Assembly: GCA_036244855.1 (NCBI GenBank)
Contig: BQKZ01005062.1
Coordinates: 8,622-23,375 of the forward strand
Direction of reading: 5' to 3'
DNA: 14,754 nt
Source of the DNA: Temnopleurus reevesii
Taxonomy: Eukaryota > Echinodermata > Echinoidea > Temnopleuroida > Temnopleuridae
In this document: piece after piece, positions 1 to 8,400 of the stretch
Position numbering within the stretch: the first letter of the stretch is position 1
How the letters are laid out: each line of letters begins with the position of its first letter
Translations under genes and position numbers: made by a program
Notes under the pieces: model-generated
Databases searched by the model: none
What the model was told of the DNA's origin: nothing
What the model saw: only the letters and a program-made list of their open reading frames with translations

Positions 1-144
1 GCATTAATGCACACCTTCAAGGCTTCTCTCGTCTCGTCTTTTAATATAACCATATCCGTGCCAATACGTGAACATATAATATGTTTATATAAAAATAATT
101 GGCATTAATGCACACCTGCAAGGCTTCTCTCGTCTCGTCTTTTA
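1..144. repeat. Direct repeat, period 101 bp
   Basis: Positions 1-43 recur at 102-144 with one mismatch (ttcaag versus tgcaag). Each copy contains gcattaatgcacacc and a tctctcgtctcgtctttt tract. The array is cut by the window edge, so its copy number is unknown; it may be a satellite with a 101-bp unit. Confidence 0.75.
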
Positions 145-440
145 TATATATATATCTAAAAAATTAAAGGCAAGTTTAAAGTATACACTTGGATTAAAAA
201 GGGAAAAACACAATAATGAGCATACTATTATCACGAGGAGTTTCATTTATTATTAAAATGGTTTAAATTACACCTGGACAGGGTGACTTTGCGCTAGAAT
301 AGAAAACGATTCTTTACAAAAGGTCATGAAGTTTAAGAGCCATGACGTACAGGTTTGTTACAAGTTTATCCACCACTGGGTCATTATAAACTATGTTTAC
401 GTGTGGAGGGGATTTAATGAAATTTCCAGTGATCCACAAG

Positions 441-477
441 AATAATAGTAATAATAGTAATAATAATAATAATAACA

Positions 478-555
<78 letters not shown>

Positions 556-585
556 ATAATAATAATAATAATAGTAATAATAATG

Positions 586-665
<80 letters not shown>

Positions 666-671
666 AATAAA
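441..671. repeat. AAT/ACT compound microsatellite
   Basis: About 230 bp of AAT triplets are interrupted by a block of about ten ACT triplets near 525-555, scattered AGT, AAC and GAT variants, and a short AAAT end. Open frames across it (poly-Asn on plus; poly-Leu and poly-Ile on minus) are simply the repeat read in different frames. Confidence 0.97.
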
Positions 672-1811
672 GCCATACATGGGATTTTAAGACTTGAGGT
701 TATTTGCATAACTTTTTCAAGGAGTTTACAAAAACAGGAATTTTCTTGTTGTTTGAGGATTTAATAGACATTTCACGTCTGAATTACAAAAACTAGTATT
801 GAAGAACTGTAAAATTTTAATTTGCACATTCACACACTTGCAAATAGAACTTATGAAGACTTACCTCTATGATTAAACATATACATACAAAAACATGTAT
901 TTCTAACTGGTAAAATATTGAAAAATATATAAAAACAAAAAATATATTGAACCTTCCTACCCCAGATATGCAAATCATGAAAAACAAGAAAATTCAAAAT
1001 TTCACCTAACATCTGAAAACATCAAATTAAAATGATTGAGTTAACACGTGGACACCAGTTTGTGTGATAAATTGAAATGTCTATTTGCAAAACTATGTTG
1101 GAATATCTTTTTAGTAGCATTTATTAACCAAAAAAAAAATATAATGAAACACCACCACGAATTGAATTTCTCAGTGATGTATTTTCTAAATTAAGATATT
1201 CAACCCAAGTGAGGATAATAGGCACCAGTCATGAATATTCCTTGAAACGCTTGCACACTAGAGTACCCTTGGCTAAAGCCAGAGTAGTAATAATAAGAAA
1301 GTCCATTGAAAACTCTGAAGAGAGGATATGTGCATTCTATAAAATGTATTTAATGTTATCATACAATGTACTGATATCACATTCATCCCTTTCAGAATAG
1401 ATAAGCACTATAAGAAAGAAAAAGGAAGTGAACATATACCACCAATCTACCTTATTGGTCTGGTAGACAAAAGAAATGCTTTTTACTGGTACTCTGCAAA
1501 AAATGCATAGCTTGTAGGATTTTACTAAGCGTGTTAAAGCGACAAGCACTCATTCTTCGGCAGTCAATACAGAATCAGTCAGAAATGGTGCTTTTCATCC
1601 AATCGTAATGAGTGTCAACTATATTAATGAGTATGAACCAATGATTAATGAGTGTGAACGTTTCTTGGAAATGCACTTCTGGAGTTGCATGCATATTTGG
1701 TTAAGATAACAGACAGCAGAAACAAGGGTGTAAAACTCTTCATATTGAAAAATACCAGCTAGCAATTATCTAACATTGAAAGTGAAAGGGAAATAAACAT
1801 ATCATTTTTAT
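672..1811. other. AT-rich stretch, no supported feature
   Basis: No recognisable gene, RNA or element. Around 1230-1508 several short open frames on both strands sit beside AG sites with pyrimidine tracts, but they conflict with one another and none matches a family I recognise. Confidence 0.4.
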
Positions 1812-2003
1812 ACACCAGGTTGGTATTTCACCAGGTCGTTCTTAAAGTTACGCACGACTTTAAGTTCGACTGGTATCAGTTCTTGCGCGGAATGCGCGTA
1901 ATAATGTGAACCATTACGCACAAGACCAGATACCAGTCGAATGTAAAGTCGTTCTTAAAGTCGTTTTTAAAGTCTTTCTTATCTTGGTGAAACACCAGCA
2001 AGG
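1812..2003. mobile_element. Hairpin MITE (unclassified)
   Basis: The left arm (ggttggtatttcaccaggtc, then cgactggtatcagttcttg) reappears reverse-complemented at the right (agaccagataccagtcgaa, then cttggtgaaacaccagc). The two arms nearly fill the 190-bp element, with a small centre of gcgcgtaataatg type. No open frame. No clear target-site duplication was identified. Confidence 0.7.
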
Positions 2004-3470
2004 TTATGATAATTCATTGGAACAAATCAAATTCCTTGATGATGTTGTTTTAACACATTTCTGATGTTGGGCAATATGAACACCTAGTCTGTGCTAATTC
2101 CTTGATTTGAGTCATTATGATGGGCTTAAAAAAAACACCTTCTTTGTCTATATATTTATTGCAAAGATGAATAATTATCAAAATATTACTTGCAAAATTT
2201 ATGAATTCCCACACCTAGATGGATACAAACCTATACTATGGGACCATTACTGGTCATGTTTGTGACCAAAATAAGAGCAAAATATTCTTTAATTCTATCA
2301 GTTGCATGTACATGTACAACTCCCAGGCCTCTCAAGATACACAGATTTCATGTTTACATAATAGTAACATGTCTTGCAGTCTTCAATTTCAAAACAGTAA
2401 TTTCTTGTGGTCCGAAGTAAACAAGTTTAAGGCCTGCCCCCCCCCCCCCCAAACAAATAGGGAGGGTATCTTAAACGCTTGTTGAAAACTCACGTATTTC
2501 TGAAAGCTTTTTCAGTGGTATTTTGTACACATATACATTTTTCTAACAACTTTATCCATAGACCCTAACATCACAGCACAGTAGAGTACATGTATATCCA
2601 TATAGTAACTGCACACTATAAATTATCTAATTATCAATATTTTTATGTTATTTTAGACAGAAGCATGAATTCTAAACACAACATTAAACCCTTTATTATT
2701 GTTGACATGCATATTGTGGACCTGTTATTAACTCTGGGCATTGAACTCGAAACCTTGATGCACTGAATTGTTCCAAAATTGAGAAAGTAAGGTTGATCTC
2801 TGAACATCCTGCTCCAAAAACTCTATTTATTGAAGGATAGAAATGGATTTAGTATTTGTCAAAATTTCCCAAACATCAATGGAATGACAATCAAAACAAT
2901 AAACTATTAATTTGAGTCTATTTTGTGCTACCCGAACTACTACATACATGTAATGCGGATCACACACTAGAGTTAATTGGGAAAATCATCAAGATTTTTC
3001 ATGATTTCTATCTTAAACTTGCTCAATAATGTTCCTATACGTAGTAAAAGCAAATCTTTTTAAACAGTAAACAAGAATAGTACAAAATACAATTAAATCT
3101 GTACAATTATATATCACAAGGTGCTGTAGTGTATACAAGGCATTTTCAATCATAATACATGTACACATACCGATAAAATCTTTTGGTAAACCAATTTGGT
3201 GATGTTTTGGCAATATCAATTAAGTATATCAAGTCATTTCAAGTCTGAATACAAAACAAAAATAGTCCGTAATTCTAGTAGACAAGGAAGTATGTTAAGA
3301 CTTTCACTGCAAAATCTGGATAAGGTACATAATGTAAAATGGTTAAAACATAATTCATGAAATAGTTCTCAGAGATATCTTGTTTGTTATTATTTCTAAG
3401 GCTTTCTTGTTTAATTGTGTTTAGAAATGCATAACAATGAAAATGTAGAAAATGGTGACACAATTGAATA
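2004..3470. other. Intergenic AT-rich stretch with one poly-C run
   Basis: The only clear feature is a run of 14 C at 2437-2450. Near 2300-2325 there is a loose palindrome around catgtacatg. Minus-strand open segments near 3169-3251 and 3275-3390 read like protein fragments, but the one with good splice signals has a stop in every frame. No gene is supported. Confidence 0.4.
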
Positions 3471-3650
3471 GTGTGTTTTCGAAATTGGTAGACAGATGTG
3501 TGCGAATGGTAGAAAATTAGTGCGGTCGAAATGGATCTGTGCATTTGATAACAAGTGTGCAACTGATGTGTGCGTCTTTCAATGCGCACATCAGACGCGC
3601 ACTCATTTTCTACTGTCCACAAGCCTCCATTCACCAATTTCGAAAGCCTG
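3471..3650. mobile_element. Hairpin MITE, family A, copy 1
   Basis: Terminal arms ttttcgaaattggt (3476-3489) and accaatttcgaaa (3633-3645) are inverted, and the interior repeats gtagaaaa-tgagtgcg in inverted form. A related copy lies at 6984-7142, sharing the arms, the gtgtgca motifs and the caagcctcc segment. A long minus-strand open frame starting in this element is not supported as a gene. Confidence 0.7.
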
Positions 3651-3722
3651 ATATTACTGAATAGTTGAACAAAAAATATATATTAAAACATGAATTATAA
3701 ACAAAACCTTTCCAACACTTAC

Positions 3723-3808
3723 TTGCGATGAGAATGGAAAAGCCATGCACCTTGCCCCGACTCTGCTGCTGGTCCATAGGAATCATCATTAAATTTTGTA
3801 CACATTTT
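3723..3808 (-). other. Orphan exon-like segment (unidentified)
   Basis: The minus strand is richer in GC than its surroundings here and ends at a strong donor, cgcaa|gtaagtg. One frame is open from a possible AG at 3810-3809 and reads NDDSYGPAAESGQGAWLFHS in the middle. I do not recognise the peptide, the acceptor is weak, and no compatible neighbouring exon was found. It may be part of an unrelated gene or chance. Confidence 0.2.
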
Positions 3809-3942
3809 CTTTTATGCATAAAAAACAATTTGTGAATCAGCTTGTTTCTCATCAATTTCTTCATCCTCACCATTACTAATCTATACATTCAATGACCCAA
3901 TTTCTATTGGATGAAAGGCTGTGCCTAATACAATTACTAATA

Positions 3943-4116
3943 CAGTCAAACCTCGTTATAAAGAGCACTGATATAACGAGATCTCGTTATAACAAGGTGA
4001 TTTTCCTGGTCCCATCTCTTTGTATTGTATAAGATTTTGACCCTGATATAACAAGGTTTCAATATAAGGAGGTAATTTTTTGGTCCAAACGACCTCGTTA
4101 TAACGAGGTTAGACTG
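3943..4116. mobile_element. Pogo/Tigger-like MITE, copy 1
   Basis: The element is bounded by TA dinucleotides and by inverted termini CAGTCAAACCTCGTTATAA and CAGTCTAACCTCGTTATAA (right end reverse-complemented). CAGT-type ends with TA target duplication are typical of pogo/Tigger-like Tc1-mariner elements. It is 174 bp with no transposase, so non-autonomous. A homologue in opposite orientation lies at 5457-5631. Confidence 0.8.
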
Positions 4117-4118
4117 TA

Positions 4119-4286
4119 CAGTCAAAGTCTTAGCCGCCACCAGTCTATAGTGACAACCTGTCTATAGTGGCCACCTAAATCGGATCCCTCCCATGTGTGT
4201 TGTAGAACCGGTCTAAAGAGGTCACCTGTCTACAGTGGCCACTCTTGCTATTTCCCTAGGGTGGCCATTATAGACAGGGTTGACTG
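4119..4286. mobile_element. Pogo/Tigger-like MITE, second family
   Basis: It begins CAGTCAAAGTCTTAGCCGCC and ends in the inverted terminus tagacagggttgactg, flanked by TA. Internally it repeats tctatagtgg-ccacct motifs. It directly follows the previous MITE, and the two share the single TA at 4117-4118. It is 168 bp with no coding capacity. Confidence 0.75.
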
Positions 4287-4454
4287 TACCTCACATCTAT
4301 GAATAGATGCAGTGGATGGCTGCATATAAACCATCAATGAGATTTATGGGAAATCTCTACTCTACACACTCTTTTTCTGGAACATCTCTGCATATGTCTG
4401 CCCCAGTCCATCATAATGCCCTTGTTGCCTCCACCAAATAGACTACTTTCGTTA

Positions 4455-4618
4455 TGTATGCACATTTATTCACATTGCACCAAGACGAACTAGATGTATG
4501 CATTGGTAGAAGGCGCAAGACCTATGTTGACACTTTGAAAGCAGATGCTAAAAAAGGTGGCACAGACGAACTGAAAAAACATCATGAAGGGCAGGAGTCA
4601 CTGGAGGATCCATACTAG
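4455..4618 (+). pseudogene. Non-LTR retrotransposon RT C-terminal remnant
   Basis: The open stretch ends at TAG (4616-4618) and reads GRRRKTYVDTLKADAKKGG followed by a degenerate tail. G-R-x-R-x-T-Y/W-V-D-x-L followed by a short acidic segment is typical of the extreme C-terminus of RT polyproteins from several LINE clades. It is severely truncated and degenerate. The clade cannot be settled from this piece. Confidence 0.5.
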
Positions 4619-4920
4619 GCCTTGGCAGCTTAGCCGACCGGGTAGGTAGGAAGGTAGGTATCTTATAGTATAGGCATACCCATTTCTACGGGTGATTCTA
4701 TATGATCATACACACTGACAGAATTATCGAGAGCCACATCAGAACTTAAAGCATTTCAACGCAGTTCAATAATAGACTGCATAATACAGCCATATTTGTC
4801 TGCAACTTCAAGCATTCCTGCATACATGTATGGAGATCACCAAAAGTATTACTCATCGCCGGAGCGAGATTTTTTGTTGCTCAGTACATGATTCTGTTCT
4901 TATCCACGCGCAAAGCATGA

Positions 4921-5200
4921 TGTAGTGTAGTGGTTATGACTCTCGCCTTTCAACCAGAGGGTCGTAGGTTTGAATCCCATTCATGGTGTCAATTTCCTTC
5001 AGCAAGAAATTCATCCACATTGTGCTGCACTCAACCCAGGTGAGGTGAATGGGTACCTGGTAGGAATATTTATTCCCTGAAATGCCATGTGCGCTGGTGT
5101 ACGCCGGGCTAACGCCAGGGTAATAATAATGCAAAGCACCATGAGCACTCCGCAGAGTGGATAAATGCGCTATATAAATTGCATCTATTACTATTATTAT
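4921..5200 (+). mobile_element. tRNA-derived SINE, copy 1
   Basis: The head has an A-box-like tagtgtagtggttatgac and a B box ggtttgaatcc at 4967-4977, as in pol III tRNA promoters. A body with cacattgtgctgcactc and gaatgggtacctgg follows, then the tail gcgctatataaatt and an ATT-rich end. A second copy is at 8569. It is not a tRNA gene: the cloverleaf is not maintained. Confidence 0.85.
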
Positions 5201-5282
5201 GATTCCCTCCAGAATGTGCTAACAGAATGCTGCCTATATACACTCTGATGTAATTCACTCTTAGTGTAAGATGGTGTTCTAC

Positions 5283-5450
5283 AGTGTTAGAAGTGTTCTT
5301 GAAGTCATAGAGCTGGAGGTTTCTAGAGTTCATTGACACTTTATATTGCAAGGTGCTGATGACTCAGTGTTGAGTTTGTTAGGGTGTCATCAAACCTTTA
5401 GCTGATCTGTGGATGAAAGGGAGAAACAGAGATGTTAAATGTTGTTAGAT
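5283..5450. repeat. Local duplication, copy A, around ARL6 last exon
   Basis: This segment is repeated at 5637-5815 in the same orientation. The 52 bp from 5357 to 5408 are identical to 5719-5770. Both flanks are visibly more diverged, with substitutions and small indels. The identical core covers the terminal coding exon, its stop and the first 3' UTR bases. Confidence 0.85.
5390..5406 (-). CDS. ARL6: ARL6 terminal coding exon, distal copy (DQLKV, stop)
   Basis: On the minus strand an acceptor with a strong pyrimidine tract (tttctccctttcatccacag) precedes a 17-nt coding stretch. With the phase-1 base from exon 4 it reads D-Q-L-K-V then TGA. This matches the position and opening DQ of the human C-terminus (DQIQTVKT). 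The exon was found by searching for the expected peptide, so the call is an inference; the phase and acceptor agree independently. A near-identical copy lies 362 bp away at 5752-5768. No strong AATAAA was identified downstream. Confidence 0.7.
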
Positions 5451-8400
5451 TTAATACAGTCAAACCTAGTTATAACAAGGTCCTTGGGACCAGAGAAATT
5501 ATCTCTTTATATTGAAACCTTGTTCTATCAGGGCCGAAATACAATAAAATACAAAGAGATGGGACCAGGAAAACTAAGTTGTTGTAACGAAATCTTGTTA
5601 TATCAGTGCTCTTTGTAACAAGGTTGGACTGTATTAGTGTTCCAAAGAGTTAGAATTCTTCTTAAAGCTATAGAGGTAAAGTTTCTCGAGTGTATTGACA
5701 CTATATATTGCAATGTGTTGATGACTCAGTGTTGAGTTTGTTAGGGTGTCATCAAACCTTTAGCTGATCTTTGGATGAAAGAAGGGTACGAAGATATTAC
5801 ATGTTGTTGAATTTGATATTGGAATCGGTACTATTGACTAGCTCTTTATCTATTCTGAAGAAGCTCTCCTTGGTTGCTCTACTTCATCAGATCATGCACT
5901 TCTTAAAAGAAGAGTCTATTCACAAATTTTATCAACATATGTTCTTTCTACATCCTTACTTAACCCATAATCGAAGGTTTTGCATCACAGTTTTGTAAAA
6001 TAATGCTTATTTTGCCATTTTAAGGTTCAAATTTCCCAGAAAAATTTATGCAAATGAGATGCAAGTCTCCGATGTGGTGACGTCATGGGTGCACAACTAT
6101 TTCTGCGTCCGTTACGCGTACGTTCATGAAGCATGTTTTCACACATATCAGCCTTTTTTTTTATCAGCAAACAAAACATCGGCCCATGCTTTCTTTCAGA
6201 AAAAAATGCTGATTTCGTGTTTTAATTTACCTTAAACAAAATTAGTTTACTATCAATAAGAGTTATTTCATCAAAAATTAGATTTAATTTTGATTTTACC
6301 CGCTATATCATGATGATATTCTTTGAAAATTTGGCGAATTTTTATTTCATAACGAATCTGTTGTGGACGAATATATCTTTCACAAAGTTGACTCGCTCAT
6401 TGAATTTCTACGACAGCTTTCGCTATTTTTTTTTGTCCAAGTTATTCAAGTTAGCAATAGTTGAGGTCCACAGACAAGACAAAGGGAAATCCAAATGTAA
6501 AGAGTTAATACCTGATACCACATGGACACCTTTGGGTTATATATCAACCTCTTCAAATTTAAAAATCTGCAAAATTACAAGAAACACCCTGGTGATGTGT
6601 ATAATGACCAGAAAATATTAAGTGCCTATTATTGCAGATTGACAAACTAACCAAAACATCCCTACACTGTAGTAATATAATGTATAAATACTAGAATATC
6701 CCTGATGATATAGCAGTACTTAATATTAGAATACCTTTGGTGATATATTGTATAATGACCATAAAAACCCTATCAAAACTAACCAAAAATCCCTGGTGAT
6801 ATACATTAATTATATATTGACTACAATGTCCTTTGTGAGACCCTGGCTATACACATTTCCCCAATATATGGTTTAAAAACCATTCACAAATTATCTCTTA
6901 TAACATTAATCACCTTATCCTGTGAGTGCAAATGACTACTTTACACTGTAGACATGGCATTGTTGGCCACATATACATTGGAGGTTTTTTTTTTAAATTG
7001 GTGGACAGAGGGTTCTTGACGGTAGAAAACAAGTGTGCATCTGATCTGTGCATTAAATGACTAGTACGCAACCAATGTGTGCATCTTTTGTTGCACAAAT
7101 CCACCATCCACATGCAAGCCTCCGTCTACCAACTTTGAAAACTCACTATTGTAGAATAGAGCCAGTCATGTGTGGCTCAGTGGTAGAGCGTCTGCCCCAT
7201 GAACGGAAGGTCGTGGGTTCGATCCCCGGCCGGGTCATACCAAAGACTTATAAAAATGGGACCATCTGCCTTCTTACCAGGCGCTCGGTATTTAAGAAAG
7301 GAGAAGGGTAATAATAACTTTATGTTATGCAAGGCCCGTTGGAAGATCAGCTAGCTTACAGCTGAATGTGGCTACCCTGGGTAAATAAGACATATTATTA
7401 TTATTATTATTATTATTATAACCCCCTTGTTATATTACCCAGAGAATCTCTGGCCTGTGTTTCACAATACTTCCACAGATATAAGCACGACTTTACTAAC
7501 AACTGGTGACCCTTTCTCAGGTGCGATTCATTGACAGGAGTTATCATTGTGTGCAGAAAAGGGTCACCACTTGGTAGAGTTGTGGGTAGATCTATTAATC
7601 TATAGACTAAAATGCGAATCAACAACTTGGGTAATACCTGAGCCAAATACTTTCAGTAAAGAAGGCACTGTGATAATAATAATAATAATAATAATAATTG
7701 AATTTATATAGCGCTTTTTCCAGAGGATACAAAGCGCTGCTTAAAAATACATACATTCAGCTACATTAGGAATTATAAAGATGGGTTTTGAGGTGTTTCT
7801 TGAAAAGGTTGAGTGATTTGGTATTGCGGAGAGATGCAGGGAGACTATTCCAGAGTCTTGGGGCCAGGGACTGAAAAGAGTTGAAACCGGCCTGTTTTTT
7901 AGACTTCGGAATCTTATAGGAAGGGGCACAGGTGGAACGGAGAGAATATGACGTTTTCTGCTGTTGAAAGAGTGAGGAGATATATTGATACTTTCTCTCT
8001 TAAGAAATAATTGGCTGTTCTATGTTTCACATCTTATCTTGTTTTGGACTGGAGAGCATATCAGGTTAAATATTAAACACCTCTACATAAAGATTTCCCC
8101 TTTGATAAATAATCATGGAAAATGTGTTATTTGTGTTAATTTGTGTTTAGTTATCATATTAATGAAATTTCACTCCTACCTTTACGTTGAACGTGTCAGA
8201 TAATCTATAAATCAACATTCATCATAAAGTAAAACTCAAAATAATTCATAACGTAGCTCAACAAGATTTGTCACGCTAAGCGTCCTTACTTGTTTAAAAC
8301 ATTGGCATCTAGTGAATATCTGAAGGCACAGAATAAAGAGCGAGTTTGTTCTCACTTCATAGACGACAGCACAAATAGTTTTCCGAATGCACATGATCCA

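Noticed and set aside
314..709. Open frames encoding poly-Asn, poly-Leu and poly-Ile, and a protein-like minus-strand ending at 314-425
   Set aside because: The homopolymers are the AAT repeat in different frames. The 37-codon tail has no good acceptor between it and the repeat, the plus strand is open over the same bases, and I recognise no family.
1397..1508. Plus-strand terminal-exon-like frame after ttcatccctttcag, containing IPPIYLIGLVDKRNAFYWY
   Set aside because: A good acceptor, but open frames with splice-like signals occur on the minus strand at the same place. No similarity was recognised, and frames this long are expected by chance in AT-rich DNA.
3169..3251. Minus-strand segment with excellent acceptor and donor, reading LIDIAKTSPNWFTKRFYR
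   Set aside because: All three frames contain a stop directly after the acceptor, so it cannot be a coding internal exon as it stands.
7005..7053. Alternative ARL6 last exon: cacag followed by a DQM-encoding stretch
   Set aside because: It lies inside a hairpin MITE that also occurs at 3471-3650, and the frame runs on into unrelated residues. The copy at 5390-5406 fits the family length better.
7170..7240. tRNA gene
   Set aside because: A and B boxes are clear, but the acceptor and anticodon arms do not pair well and a SINE body with an ATT tail follows.
7741..7929. 62-codon minus-strand ORF
   Set aside because: It is an out-of-frame reading of the LINE RT C-terminus; the meaningful frame is the one containing LWNSLP.
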